A stretch of 64,000 bases of DNA from Siphlonurus alternatus (GCA_949825025.1 OX463778.1:5595142-5659141), one strand, 5' to 3'. Shown: positions 1-12,342, counted from the first letter of the stretch. The notes: generated by a model not told the origin, from the sequence alone. Numbers and translations are program-made.

Positions 1-373
1 TGTTTTTATAAGTTTTTTTTATATACACACACACACATATCTATGTACTATTATAGTTATGGAAATAGCTATGGAAAGTAAACTGTCACGTCATGATGTT
101 TGGAACGCATTAAAATTCTAAATCTTATTTTCGTCCGAATTAATGCCAGCTGTTGGTCCATCGCTGCTCAGAGAGAACATTATTATATATGCACGGGATA
201 GAAAATATGCTGGCAACAAAGATATTAAAATTGAAGATGATGCAGTTTTGAAAAAAAAGTGCGGATACAGCTCATGCGGTCCTAAAATTTTTAGAAGAGA
301 TACGTTTTGACCACAAGTTACATCACAAGTTATATATCTAAATACTGCATGTAAATAATTTATTATTGTGATG
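1..373. other. intergenic, no gene seen
   Basis: AT-rich; a short CA tract near 25-38. No coding frame or recognised repeat. Confidence 0.6.
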
Positions 374-757
374 TGAGGTATGGCCAGTGTGCTTGACCGG
401 GTCTCGTCAGATCACCAAGTCAAGCAACACTGAGTGATTAGTAGTTGGATGGGTGGCCATTTTCAACGAAAATCACGTTTCCCACCCAGGGGTAGATCGT
501 TGTGATTTTTCACTATAATGTGGTTCCCCTGGCTTTGAACCATTGAACTTCCGGTTCATTGACAAAAGCTGTAGCGTCCATCCTGACTGAGGTTTTCACG
601 TTTCCCTCAGTCGCAGGCAAATGCCGGGATGGATTGCAAGAGGCCGTTCTGGAAGAGTCCGCGAAACGCTCAAGTTAGGGTTTCGGAAGGTTCGGGGTTT
701 CAAAGTAGTATGTAATTAGTAAGTAGAAGTACCCAATAGGGTTTGATTAAAAAAAAA
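374..757 (+). mobile_element. SINE with 5S-rRNA-like head (type 1)
   Basis: The head reads GGGTCTCGTCAGATCACC, AAGTCAAGCAAC and TAGTTGGATGGGTGGCC, matching the internal promoter of 5S rRNA genes (box A to box C). A body with CATCCTGACTGAGGTTTT follows, then a tail ACCCAATAGGGTTTGATT plus an A run. Full length, about 380 bases. Confidence 0.85.
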
Positions 758-1359
758 TATTTCTATATTATGGTTAAATTCATGTGCTAAAATGCAATGT
801 TTATTTTCTTTTTATTTTCGTAATTTTCAAGCCGCAGTATAATATTTAAAAATATTAAAATTATTTTAATCACCATATTTTATGTTTTCTAGCGTGTTAT
901 AATTCTGTGTATGAAATATATTGAACGGATTTTCAAGCAAGCTTTTCCTTACAATTATAACACAAAATTGTAAAACCTGATAAGATAAGTCTTAAAAGAA
1001 TCACACGCGCTTGCTACTGCATGGTAAATTGTCTGATCGTAAACTCCAAAATAAACAGTAAACATTGCAGTCAATTTTTTGCACTCAATCGAACGCAGAA
1101 TTTATTCAGATAGTGACAGATGGACGGGGTCCTCAGCACCACTCTCCCTGCAGTGATAACATTTTCACAGTCGATGGCAGATCACCAGACAACAATGACA
1201 GATTGGCGTGACGTCACCGGAGCGACGTTGGCGCCTCTACGGACGTAGCGAGAACCTTCTTGTGTTGTGACGATGGTAAAATATTAGCGAGCCGGTTTGC
1301 AGAATTTACAGACTTTTGCTGCATGGACAATTTGTCTGTGCAAGAGTACATCATAACTT
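758..1359. other. intergenic, no gene seen
   Basis: AT-rich to 1080, then more balanced sequence with a CRE-like TGACGTCA at 1209-1216. No supported exon. Confidence 0.5.
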
Positions 1360-1496
1360 CAGGCGCGGATCCCCCCCCCCCCCCGAAATTTTGGATTTAA
1401 CATGGTCAATATAGGCATTTCCCCTACATATATTTAGCATTGGTCTTATGGAGACAGCCCCCTCCCCTGCTAAAATTGTTTCTGGATCCGCGCCTG
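1360..1496 (+). mobile_element. 137-bp MITE, CAGGCGCGGATCC termini (copy A)
   Basis: Termini CAGGCGCGGATCC and GGATCCGCGCCTG are exact inverted repeats. Flanks CATAACTT / CATAGTTT agree at 6 of 8 positions, as an aged 8-bp target duplication. Related copies at 18473, 19207 and 52133. Confidence 0.8.
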
Positions 1497-1624
1497 CATA
1501 GTTTCTTCTGCAACTTGCTGCACTTTGGAATGTGCATCACCAAAGAAATGAAGGCTGCGCGTTTGGTTATATCTGCATGTGACACGGCGAAGCTGCACGT
1601 GAAAATGAATTGTTGGATAACATT

Positions 1625-1735
1625 CACTACGTTTACATGACGGTGTTTAATACGTATCCGTTGACGACGCCTCATAAGAATAACATTATCCGTCGTCAAC
1701 GAATACGCATTAAACACCGTCATGTAAACGTAGTG
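1625..1735. mobile_element. 111-bp perfect-type palindrome (MITE)
   Basis: Arms begin CACTACGTTTACATGACGG and end with its inverse; ATT flanks both sides (1622-1624, 1736-1738). About 50-base arms with a very short loop. Confidence 0.75.
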
Positions 1736-2010
1736 ATTGCTATATAACTACAACAATCAAAACATGAAACCATTACTTTTTGTCGCGTAAATACATCGAT
1801 TTTCGTTTGTTTTCATGGTAATTATAATAATTTTATTATGATTACTGATAAGCTGATATCTGATAATTCTAAACAGGCCATTTAGCGATAAGATTTAATC
1901 ATTAATTATTGCCATATGTTTTGTCAATTCTTATCCTTGTGGAAAATCCGGGAACAAAAACAAAATATTATGTCATTTCATAAGATTTTCTTTGTTGTCA
2001 TCTTGTGCCC

Positions 2011-2397
2011 TATATAGATAGGGTAGCACCATGAGATTATTGGGTTGGCTGCTTACAGGATAACGTTCTGATGTTTGCCTTCCCTCCTGAAGAGCGACCG
2101 TACGCTCTAAAGCATTGAAAAAAATAGAAAAATTGACTTTTTTGCTAAGTATTCAAGGACACAAAAATGTAACTGGTGTATTTTGTATAAACTAGCAAAT
2201 GATATGAGAACGATATAAATGTAATAATTGCCGTCCATAAATTATAACTAACATTTTCCTACATTTTATATTTTATTTTTTCAATGGTTTAGAGCGTACG
2301 GTTGCTCTTCAGGAGGGGAAGGGAGGGGAGGTAAACATCAGAACGTTCCTGTAAGCAGGCAACCCAACAATCTCGTGGCGCTACCCTCCCTATATAC
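2011..2397. mobile_element. inverted-repeat element with ~115-bp arms
   Basis: Left arm (about 2011-2130) and right arm (about 2278-2397) are inverted copies; inner landmarks AGAGCGACCGTACGCTCTAA / AGAGCGTACGGTTGCTCTTC and outer TATAGATAGGGTAGC / GCTACCCTCCCTATATA. AT-rich spacer, no coding. Confidence 0.75.
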
Positions 2398-2843
2398 AAT
2401 GCGCGTCACATTTAACTTGGTTCTCATCGTGTTAGCTGTCAGTATATTACAATTGGTAGCAGGTTTGTAACGATTAGAGATATCACTAGCCGGAGTATAC
2501 TCCCGAGCGTTTCCGACGAAAACTTAACTCGTAATTCATGCAAACATTTGCCTAGTTATGACTGAGAATACCGTGGAAACCAAAGTCAGGATGGTCGGTT
2601 GATAGGAAGGGAACGCCACCAGATCTTGAAATTCAGCAAAGTTAGCAAAGAAGTGGACCAACCCAAACTTCTTTCGCCTTGGGGTCGCGGCCTGTGGCTA
2701 CTCCAGTAGCCTCCCCCCCCCCCTTCCCCCGAGACTGTCGTTTCTTCCGATGATGAAAATAATCGCCGCGTGAAGCCGCTATACTGTCAGCCAGAAAGAG
2801 GCCCCATGGCTCCTTCTCTGCTGGATGCTGCTGCTACCGGTAA

Positions 2844-3534
2844 GCGGAAAAAAAACCCTCGGAAAAAAAACCCTTGTATTAAAAAACCCTTGAAAAAAAA
2901 CCCTAGGAAAAAAAACCCTCGGGGATAAAAAACCCACGGAAAAAAAACCCTTCGCTGAAGGACCAGCCCCAAGGAGCATTCGTGCTGGCGTAGTAGCGCG
3001 GTAGCGAGGTTTCACGTTTTTTTTTTTTCCTATTTTGACAGATTATCATTATATTTGTTCCAATAATATATATTACATAAGATATCATTTAACCTATCAG
3101 ATATTATAATTTTCAAATGTTCATTATTTTATGTCTATATGTTATATAATAATAATACGAGTTTGACGACGACTTTTTTTGTTTTATTACTTTTTTATTT
3201 TAATTATTTTATATCCAATATATAATATTCGAAGTTAGAAAACATATGTTTTTAAAATAATTTTTAACTAAAAACACAGTTGGAATTACTATACAGATAA
3301 TGGTTAACTTCCACAACATCGCCGCGTTGATTTTCTTCTACATTTTGATGAGCTCCCCACACCGTGAAACCTCGCTATACCGCGCTACTACGCCACGAAT
3401 GCTCCTTGGGGCTGCTCCTTCAGCGAAGGGTTTTTTTTCCGTGGGTTTTTTATCCCCGAGGGTTTTTTTTCCTAGGGTTTTTTTTCAAGGGTTTTTTAAT
3501 ACAAGGGTTTTTTTTCCGAGGGTTTTTTTTCCGC
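2844..3534. repeat. inverted pair of A8CCC-rich cassettes
   Basis: Left arm 2844-3016 and right arm 3363-3534 are near-identical inverted copies. Each has a unique 75-base end (CGTGAAACCTCGC..) joined to six or seven repeats of GGGTTTTTTTTCC-like units. The spacer is 350 bases of AT-rich DNA. Open frames of Phe/Pro repeats here are artefacts of the repeat. Confidence 0.8.
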
Positions 3535-3599
3535 GATTCGCTGCTACCATAAAGCTCCATACAAAATACAGTTTAATAAATTTAAAATTGACACCGGAA

Positions 3600-3760
3600 A
3601 TGCTAAATTTCTGGACTTTCTAGTTCAGTTTTGATCCTGAAACTTTGAAGAGACATATTAGGGATTTCAACCTCTGTGCAAAGTTTTACAGTTTTCGTGT
3701 TCATATTTCAGCCAATATGCTACCACTTCCGGTAGTAATCTTACATTCGTTGAACTGTAT
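3600..3760 (+). repeat. dispersed repeat F fragment
   Basis: CCTGAAACTTTG, ATTTCAACCTCT and CCACTTCCGGTAGT recur in order at 8430-8560, and in part at 33640-33680. Confidence 0.5.
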
Positions 3761-4295
3761 AATATGATGTAGAGGCGCCTGGTAGCACAAGGTCAAATCA
3801 CATGCAGCGGGCGTGGGCGGCCAAATATACGTCAGCGATATTTGGAGAGTTATCACGCCGAGCCAAATATGACAATGCATGGTCTCAAAACTTGAGCACA
3901 AAAAATCTTGAGCTTTTATAGAACTTTTGTGATGTGAAGTGGCAATTATATTCTTAGCGCTAGTCTTGCTGCCTCGCAATTACTGACACCGCGGGAAGGG
4001 GGGGGGGGGGGAACTAATCTCACACACACGAAACTGTTTCATAGAAACATGGAAAAGTTAATCTTATCGTATAATAAGATGCTTATCGGTTTTTTCAAGT
4101 TTAAAGACTCGATTATCTTTTTTTGTTTAGATTTTAGTTGAGGTATTGAAACAAATGTAAACAAAACACATTTAACATTGATGGTTCTGTATACTATAAA
4201 TATATGTAGGGAGGTAAGAAGAGTATAATAATTGTAGTTTAGCGCATGAAGGACTTTTGTCATTTCTTATTGGTGGCCCTAAAATCGAACTATTT

Positions 4296-4480
4296 TACCG
4301 TTTCGTTCCTCATCAGAAAACTGCTATTTCAGGTAAGCGCAATTAATGAACTTTAATTATATAATATCAATAGAAAATAGAACTCATTGTTGCACTTACC
4401 TGAAAAAGGAGATAGCTCATTATTGCAACGAGATTATGGTATGTATATAGGCAGATAGGTCATTATTGCGGACGAGAGAC
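4296..4480. mobile_element. MITE E copy 1 (imperfect palindrome)
   Basis: CTGCTATTTCAGGTAAGCGC faces GCACTTACCTGAAAAAGG, with outer AGCTCATTATTGCAACGA; the same family lies at 57533-57725. Confidence 0.55.
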
Positions 4481-5224
4481 GATATATTATATATTATACC
4501 CGACAAACATAACAGGGGTGTGTATTTCGCAGTGTTTCGAGGTGTGCATTATTTTGTAAAAAATCTCCATGATTACATAATTAAACAAAACGGTGCCTCG
4601 TCGAGATGAAATACACCGTGACGTCACAGTCATTATACACAATACCTATCTATATATTTATACGATAATATTTACATCATACAAGAATAATACAGTATTC
4701 TTAAATTTATATTTTATTATTTATTTTATTATTTCTCCCTGGAAATAATACATAGAACATGGATGATACAAAGTTTGACGTTATGCACACATACGACAAT
4801 TGTAAAACTACCTTGATATAATAATTTTATTCATATTGTATAACTCGATGTTTTGGCTCAAAAAGAGTCACCCAGATCGTTTTAATTCACAACTTACACT
4901 TAATTAAGGATTATATTATCCTCCTTGCACTTAATTGTATAATAAGCAGACCACACTGCACGTTTCATTTTCTTCTAATTGTTTCAACGAGAGTTAATTA
5001 TCTCCGCAATATGCAGAGTAAAATTACAGCTCTGCATGACGCATCATGTGCTAAAAATAGTTTCACAAAAAAAAAATTTAAAATAATTGTAGGAAACTGT
5101 AGTTAAAATTTAGCCACTTTGGATAAATCTTTATTCAATTTACAAAGAATATATGTTTATATTATAATGCAATATTTATTATATATCATAACATGTATAT
5201 TAAATTATTCATAAATGCGATATT

Positions 5225-5435
5225 AACGATTAATCTTAAAGGCAGTAACTTCGGCGTTATAATGTTGTATTGAAAATTTTGTCAGACGGAATTTACTGAA
5301 ATAAATTTTAAAATTTCGAGAATGATGCTCTAAAACTTCACCACTTATGGCTTGAGCATATTGAATTGAGCATGCAGCTTTCTCACAACAGCTGCATTTC
5401 CGGTTTCCGTCCATAAGGCCAATATGCTATATACT
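5225..5435 (-). repeat. element K, one half (interrupted copy)
   Basis: Matches the right half of the intact element at 62880-63200 (shared CATTTCCGGTTTCC, AAGGCCAAT, CTCTAAAAC). The other half lies at 5965-6110; LINE sequence sits between. Confidence 0.6.
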
Positions 5436-5439
5436 TCTA

Positions 5440-5964
5440 CTATTATATACTATTATTATTAAAAAAAAAAGGTCTTCTTGTGTAAAATTATTTAAAGAGC
5501 AAGGGTTTTTAACACTACCTTGTATTCTTATTATGGAAAGTGTGATGTATGTAAAAAAAAAAAATTGTCAGATTTCAAACAACATGAAGTTCACCACAAT
5601 CACAATACTAGGAATACAAAGAATGTAATTACACCTATTTATTGTAGGCTACATATATGTACAAGAAGGGACCCTTTATGAGTTGCCTGACTCTAATATA
5701 TAATAAGCTGCCGTGTGATATTAAGTGTATTGATAATTTAAAATTATTCAAAGTGTGTGTTAAAAAGTGGCTAGTTGACAGGTGTTTCTATAGTGTAAAA
5801 AACTACATAGACTATGAATAAATGCCTTCAAGTAATGTTGACATAATTACTATTGTTTACTTAGTTTTAGTATTGACTTGTCCTATAAACCTTAACATAT
5901 ATCATATGTACATGACAATATGATTGTAGGAAAAAATGGAATTAATTTTGAATTTTTGATATTT
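5440..5964 (+). pseudogene. LINE 3'-end fragment (reverse-transcriptase C-terminus, decayed)
   Basis: With frame breaks and stops, the + strand reads pieces typical of the C-terminus of jockey/CR1-like elements: CRLHICTRRDPL, LIYNKLPCDIKCIDNLKLFK, VKKWLVDRCFYSVKNYID. The following 3' UTR (5870-5960) matches minus-strand pieces at 56770-56880 and 58960-59070. It splits element K. Confidence 0.7.
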
Positions 5965-6110
5965 TTTTTAATAAAATTTTCACAAAACTGATCAGACTTC
6001 AAAATTTGTATGCCACCTATTGATGGTAAGTTCAAAGTTCCCTGCAAGTTTTTTTTGCATTCAAGGGAACCGAATATATATGAGATCTCAGTCAACTGAG
6101 GTCAATCCTT
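5965..6110 (-). repeat. element K, second half (interrupted copy)
   Basis: CTGATCAGAC, GCCACCTATTGATGG, and terminal ACTGAGGTCAATCC match the left half of the intact copy at 62880-63200. Confidence 0.6.
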
Positions 6111-6575
6111 GTAACACATTGTGAAACATGGTTAAAATATTTTATTTATTATTATCGTTGTTTTTTAGCCGTGCCCCCAACTTTTGCATGATAATTCTTT
6201 CAACATATAAAATAAAATCTCATTCTGGAAAGATCATAAATACAGGTTAGTCATACAGAGCGCTATGTGCTGATGGATGTACTCATTGTATAGCTCTTTA
6301 TCTGAACTAACAATGCGTATGATATATAAATTTTTATGTTGTCACACAGATCCGTAAAAAGAAACAAAAGCCTGAATTGATTCTAGTCAATAAATAAAAT
6401 TTTAAAACAAATTAAAGTGCTGAGACTGCCAGTGTTATATAAAAATATTTTCAGGGTACCCCCCCCCCCCTGCGCTTTTCTTCATTTGTTTATAGATAAC
6501 GTGAGATAAACTTTTAATTCATCGTCTATTGACTGTGGAGTACCAGACACCGGCGCCGCAAGCGAGCTCAACTAT

Positions 6576-6900
6576 ATTCAAATTTACATGATATTCCCTC
6601 CGGAAGTAGCCGGAAGTGTGAAGTTTCTGACCTTTTTATTCGTATTTCAACGTTACAATTTCACAAATACAGTAAAAGTAGTAAAACAAATGTAAGTTTA
6701 CGCCTGACATGGCTAGACTATACATCTAGACAGACTGATGCCCCCTATCTTAGCCATGTTATGATTTTCAAGATGGCCGCCGCGCGTAGTCGAATTTACA
6801 CGTAAACCAAGACTTGTTATACTGTACTTCTAATATTACAAACAGGACAGCTACATCCGGAGGGAATTTCAAATTAGTTTGACTATACTCCGTACATCTC
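6576..6900. repeat. dispersed repeat F (inverted ends)
   Basis: ATTCCCTCCGGAAGTAGCCG at the left and CATCCGGAGGGAATTTCAAA at the right are partly inverted. No gene in the interior or in the flanking 6111-6575. Confidence 0.45.
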
Positions 6901-7009
6901 CCGGAACAAAGGCGGCCGTGTCTCAAGGAGTCACGACCCCGAGATGCAGGACAATCTTCGCGGAACATCGCGGCAAAAAAACGAGACAGTCGAGGCCGGC
7001 GAATCTCCA

Positions 7010-7654
7010 CAGGTCGTTTTGTTTGTTTTGTAATATCTGCTAAGACGCGGGGAGAGTCGATGGGACAGTACTAAGTCGTGCATATGATAAAGTTACCAAC
7101 CTCAACCCAACCAACAACACCCCTTGGTGCCCTAAACTTAACATTACGTAAGGAATAGGGTAGGTGGTGGGTGGTAACACCTTCAATGTATTTATTTTGT
7201 GACCTTTTGGGGAGGGGCGATCATCCCCATCGTCCCCCCCCCTCCTGCTTTAGCCAATAGCAATAGCAAAGCTCCGATTGACTCACTCAGGTAAAATCCA
7301 CCTTTCTTTATGACTTCAATGGTAAAACGATAAAAAAAATTTAAGCATCTGAAAACATTCTAATTCCTTTTATTTTTGTAACATGCCGGGTGCGATTTTC
7401 TCCCGTCTGTCGTGGATTTATGTTTGATTAATGTTGCTCCAGATAAATTGCTGCAGGTAAATTAATTTTCAATTAAGTCAGAGATAAGATGCACTCTGCT
7501 AAGTGACCGCCGCTATCTACCGCCTCCTCAGCAGCCACCGGGCGATCACCATCTCTGTGATAACACTAGACTATACCTGCTATAGCATCTCTCAGATCAT
7601 GGACCATGCAAGCTGCACTTACAACACCAGCTCTTTATTATTATATAATATATA
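7010..7654. other. intergenic, no gene seen
   Basis: Mixed composition with C-runs; no exon, SINE or inverted repeat recognised. Confidence 0.4.
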
Positions 7655-7830
7655 ATATACCCGAGTTGAAAAAAAAATCATCTTTTATTCACTATTAGGC
7701 AAAATGTTAGAAATATTGTCTTCATTTCATCCTCACTTTAAACGGAGAGAAAAAAAGATGTGTTTTAGCAGTTTTATTATAGAGGTAAAAAGATGAGGTT
7801 TAGAACTGTGAAAGATGATTTGAAGATGAA
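7655..7830 (-). repeat. dispersed repeat G
   Basis: Shares CCCGAGTTGAAA, AATGTTAGAAATATT and TTCATTTCATCCTCACTTT (inverted) with copies near 9765-9985, 15340-15540 and 20400-20690. Confidence 0.5.
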
Positions 7831-8369
7831 TTTTTTTTAACTAAGGTAATGTTATTCTTCCTGAATTCAATCGTTGTTTCTAAAAAAAAAAGTGAAAAAG
7901 AGAATTTTTTTAAATAACATGACCTTTTTTCATGTAGTTTTAGTCAAAACTTCATACAAGAAGTTGGCTAATGTGCATTAATATATAGGAATGTTATTTT
8001 AAGGTCATTTTCATTATATATAATGTATTATACTATAGTATGTGATACAGTAGTGTGTTAATATAGTATTTTAAAGTGTGAAACAAATGAATAATACAAT
8101 GTTGATAATATTATTACATTAAGAAGTGCAAAGGACAAAAATTTTAATAATTATTGTTCTGCAATCATGCAATGATTATGTAAATAATTATTATACAGAG
8201 GTTATGTGAAAGAATGACCATACTACAAACATCGGCTAAACAAAAATATTATTATATTTTATAAAATATTATATTCATTTCAATTTTTGCCTAATTTAAT
8301 TGCGGGAAACGTGGAAACCTCAGTTAGGATGGTCGATAATGACAGTATCACCGAGTGCAGCTCCTTTGT

Positions 8370-8790
8370 GCATCGCTGACTAAATCCAAGTATAATAGTT
8401 GAAGACCGCGCGGGAAGTTTCTGAAAGTTCAGTTTGGAACCTGAAACTTTGCATGCAGAGATTTACTTTTTTTTTTTTAATTTCAACCTCTTTGCAAAGT
8501 CTGAGAGTTTTCGTGTTCATATAGTTCAGCTGTAAACTTTCCTCTTCCGGCTACTTTTGATGGTATCGTTTGTTGAATTATTCAGTCAAATTAATTCAAA
8601 ATTCCTTCCGGAAGTAGCCGGAAGTGTGAAGTTTGCAGCTCTTCTGTTTGTAATTCAGTTTTGAAACTTTACAGACTATATTTTGAAGTACAAGTACTGA
8701 CCTATGTGTGAAATTTTAACACTGAAATATGAATGGAAAGACAAGACCCTACACTTCCGGAGGGAATATCTTGTAAATTTGACTGTAGTT
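8370..8790. repeat. dispersed repeat F (long copy)
   Basis: Carries both the CCTGAAACTTTG..TCAACCTCT part seen at 3600-3760 and the CCGGAAGTAGCCGGAAGTG part seen at 6590, ending CACTTCCGGAGGGAATAT. Just upstream (8300-8340) is a SINE body scrap with GTGGAAACCTCAGTTAGGAT. Confidence 0.5.
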
Positions 8791-9535
8791 GCACCGTTGA
8801 AAGCACGAAGAGTTACTGTTGTTGTACTTGAAAATATCGCCTTTTTTCTCGTAGTAAATTGTAATTTGGTCGCGAGACAAAAAGTGCCGAGTCATCGTCC
8901 AGCACAGTTTAACGTGACTCGTCATTTTTAAATTTCTCTCCTAAAACGGTCCATGCAATTAATTCACAATTTATTTCCTAACGTTTAGAGTGAGACATTT
9001 AAAATTCTAAATTACAAAAACGTACAAAAATGCGGGCATTACTTTTAATGTTCTTCGAGTTATGACGAGATAAAAAAAATACGTCTAGATTCTTAGGAAT
9101 GAAAATGTTTTTTTGTGCTTCTCTCATCTTTATAAAAAAGGCACTGAAGTAAATCAAATATGTTCGTATATCATAAATCACGATGCTTGTAACTTTTTGT
9201 GGTCAGAAGAAACATTTCTCTGTCATCACACAACTCGGCCACGACTCAACCATGTTTTTTATTATAATAATGTTGAAAACTTCGAGTCGATCTTCAATGA
9301 GGTTACTTGCTACAACCCTATAACTTGATCGAGGGCAGTCGGAATTTAATCAAGGAACTGTGGAAATCTCAGTAAGATACGGAGGATTAAACATTTGCTA
9401 TTTGTCAGTGGCCAAAAAGTATACTGTGAACCAGCTGAAGGGGAACTACATGCACTGGGTGCTATACCGCAGTTCGGGCAATGTATAACTTAAAATGTAT
9501 AAAAAAAAAACGACAAACTTTACACGTGCATGTAA

Positions 9536-9739
9536 AGGCGGATTCAGATGGCGACAACGGCGATGCGACGCGATTTTAACGTAAAAGCTGTGAAATCCTA
9601 TGCGGCGGCGAATTCGCCGGTAATCGCGTTAATTACGATGCTCTTTTTCTTTTAATCGCCCAATATGGCCGCCAATTGATGTTACAGCAAGTGCGCATTA
9701 TTCGCGTCGCGTGGTAAAAATCGCCATGTGAATCCACCT
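9536..9739 (+). mobile_element. Harbinger-like MITE copy 1
   Basis: Ends AGGCGGATTCAGATGGCGA and TCGCCATGTGAATCCACCT, flanked by TAA on both sides (9533-9535, 9740-9742). TAA duplication is typical of PIF/Harbinger. No transposase. Other copies at 12120, 12417 and 13499. Confidence 0.8.
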
Positions 9740-9764
9740 TAAACCTAATATTAATACGTATTTT

Positions 9765-9985
9765 TACTTCAAAAACGCACTTCTTATTCTTCCTGTTCGC
9801 TCAAAGTGAGGATGAAATGAAGACAATTTTTCTAGCATGTCACTCTGTATAAAGTAAAAAAAATACGTAATCTCGTCTTCTTACCTCCTTTCTCCTCTAA
9901 AATGTTGCTAAATAGGAGGAAACTAGAGGAGCAGATACTTTAAAAGTGGGTAAAAGATGGAAATTATTTCAACTCGGGTCCTCAA
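9765..9985 (+). repeat. dispersed repeat G
   Basis: TTCGCTCAAAGTGAGGATGA, AATACGTAAT and CTCTAAAATGTTGC landmarks are shared with 15340-15540 and 20400-20690. Followed by short direct repeats of CTATACCGCGGCCC (9990, 10030). Confidence 0.5.
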
Positions 9986-10539
9986 CACTGACTATACCGC
10001 GGCCCGGGCAGTGACTTACTTCTCCACAGTAACTGGACACTATACCGCGGCCCAGGCAACGAGAACCAGCAACTAGCAAGTGTCGCCATCTGGAAATTGT
10101 GGAGAGCAAAAAGCAGCACTCGAGAGAAGCTGATATAAAGTTCTGAATAAATACGTTCTGGATTTAAGTGCCTTAATTTGGTATTTTATTCTAGGATCGT
10201 TTTATGGCTTCTTATAACGTCTCTCAGCATCAATTAAGCTGTGGGTTTATTACCGGCTGTCCTAAAACTACAATTTGTACAAATTTATCGATATTTTTAT
10301 ATCACTAGTTAAATAATCTACCTGAAAATTTGGTTTTTAATATTTAAAAAAAAAAGTGCGGGTTTCCTCTAGTTAATTCCGTTATTGATAGGATTTTACC
10401 ATTTTTCACTTTGCGCTGCATGCCGCTTTTGCATATTATGTCCTGCATATATTATAACGTAAATAGATCATGCATTGAAATTACTGAAGACGAAATATTT
10501 TGGAATTCCATCAACATAATGATGCAGCAAAGCATATTT

Positions 10540-10905
10540 AAGGATTATTTTGAGTGTTAAAAATATATATAAAATTTAGATCAGAACATATTATAGAGAG
10601 AAGAAAATGACTGTTTCACTTTCTGAAGTAAAATAGTAATTATTCAGTCTCGTTTTTTAGATATTCATTTTTTTAGTTATACAAAAATATGTTGATTTGA
10701 CTTGATTTTACTAATGGCCGCCAGATTTCCAATGATATTCTCACTATTTATATCCTGCATATATTTCAGAAAGTATAGACCAACTTACTATAATTGCTCC
10801 ATTTTTTTGGCTGAATATTTATGCTATATTGTAAGGAAGGTTAATTTACTACAATAATTTTCAGAGTGATTCACCATCTCCTAGTGACAATAATCCATAA
10901 ATCAG
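10540..10905 (-). repeat. dispersed repeat L (uninterrupted copy)
   Basis: In the minus direction it reads GGTGAATCACTCTGAAAATT, then GGAAATCTGGCGGCCATTAG and TTCTGATCTAAATTT. The same order at 45090-45905 is split by a 450-bp palindrome, so this copy shows the empty site. Confidence 0.65.
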
Positions 10906-10917
10906 ATCAAAATCTTG

Positions 10918-11160
10918 CTGGCCGGTCGTTTCAGTAGATCGATCGGTTAGATCATCAAGGACAAGCGTTGATGGGTGACCGATTTCAGTATAAAAATTAC
11001 ATCTCCCTGTGGTATCAATTAATCTCAGTTAACTCCCAGTAAAATGAGTATATGAGGATCGGTAGAATTTGGACATCATGGCACTTGACATAAAAAGTGC
11101 CTTTTAGATCGTCCTGACTGAGGTTTTCAACGGTTCCCTCAACGAATAAAGGGACACGAA
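10918..11160 (+). mobile_element. degenerate 5S-headed SINE
   Basis: GGTTAGATCATCAAGGACAA, TTGATGGGTGACC and the body GTCCTGACTGAGGTTTTCAA remain recognisable. Confidence 0.55.
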
Positions 11161-11232
11161 ACAAACAGACCGTGCAAACAAACCTTCCTTTGAGTCCCCA
11201 TCCTTCAATCAGACCGCAAGCTTCAATCTCAT

Positions 11233-11369
11233 TTAAGGTCTGTTCGTAAACCCAGCTCGGTGTACACTTTCTACACACAATCGACCTTATTCACATGTAC
11301 ATTAAGGTCGATTGTGTCCAGAAAGTGTACAACATACTGGACATGGTTTATATACGAACAGACCTTTAA
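11233..11369. mobile_element. 137-bp palindromic MITE
   Basis: AAGGTCTGTTCGTAAACC faces TATACGAACAGACCTTTAA; inner arms ACACAATCGACCTTA / TAAGGTCGATTGTGT. Confidence 0.7.
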
Positions 11370-11411
11370 TTAAAATATTTTTAAAATAAAATGTAATTTA
11401 ATTTATCCAAG

Positions 11412-11805
11412 TGAGGTGTGGCGCAGTGCTATTGACAGGGTCTCGTCAGATCACCGAAGTCAAGCAACTTCGAGCGTGGTTAGTAGTTGGATGGGTGACC
11501 ATTTTCATCAACAAAAACCACGTTTTCCCCAGGGATAAATCGTTACGCTTTTCCATTATGTGGTTCCCCTGGCTTTGCACTTTCAGTTCATTGACAAAAG
11601 CTGTATTATAGCGTGCATCCTGACTGAGGTTTCCACGTTTCCTTCAGTCGCAGGCAAATGCTGGCATGGATTGCAAGGCCATGGCCGCCCCCGTTCCGGA
11701 AGAGCCCGCGAAACGCTCAAGTTAGGGTTTCGGAAGGTTCGGAGTTTCATAGTAGTAAGTAATTAGTAAGTAGAAGTATACCCAATAGGGTTTGATTAAA
11801 AAAAA
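11412..11805 (+). mobile_element. SINE with 5S-rRNA-like head (type 1)
   Basis: Full copy: GAGGTGTGGCGCAGTGC, then GATCACCGAAGTCAAGCAAC, GTTAGTAGTTGGATGGGTGA, body CATCCTGACTGAGGTTTCCA, tail AATAGGGTTTGATT plus A run. Best type-1 match to a 5S internal promoter. Confidence 0.88.
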
Positions 11806-12119
11806 TCAAGTTATTTACAAGGAGTGAACATGTAGACAATCACCAAAGTAAGGATTCTCCTCAATTTCCGAGGAGACAATCATCTGTGTGCTCGTTTCTT
11901 CCTGCAGCAGGGGTCTTCCCTTGCCCCCCCCCCCCCGATCACGTGACCATGCAGACGGACAATCTCCGGCCGTGAGACGTGCAACCAACCAAGTGTGTGA
12001 AGTCGTTAAAGAAAGACCCTTGAAATGACTTCATGATATGTCATGATAATATTATATATAGTATGCAGTTACTGCGGTTTTTTTTTATTTTTTATACATA
12101 ACATCAATAACAAGTGTAA

Positions 12120-12342
12120 AGGCGGATTCAGATGGCGACAACGGCGATGCGATACGATTTTGACGTAAAAGTTGTGAAATCCTTTGTGGCGAGCGAATTC
12201 GCCGGGTTGCGGCAGCGAATATCGTGTTAAATACAATGCTCTTTTATTTTTAATCGCCAAATATGGCCGCCAATGGATGTTATAGCAAATGCGCATTATT
12301 CGCGTCGCATCGCATGATAAAAATCGCCATGTGAATCCACCT
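12120..12342 (+). mobile_element. Harbinger-like MITE copy 2
   Basis: AGGCGGATTCAGATGGCGAC to ATGTGAATCCACCT; flanks TAA / TAT. Confidence 0.8.

Noticed and set aside
2779..3015. Phe/Pro-repeat protein frames
   Set aside because: Three overlapping frames come from GGGTTTTTTTTCC units; the same peptides appear in the inverted copy at 3300-3623.
6768..7010. Arg-rich minus-strand frame as exon
   Set aside because: No splice sites in phase, overlaps a repeat F end, no family recognised.
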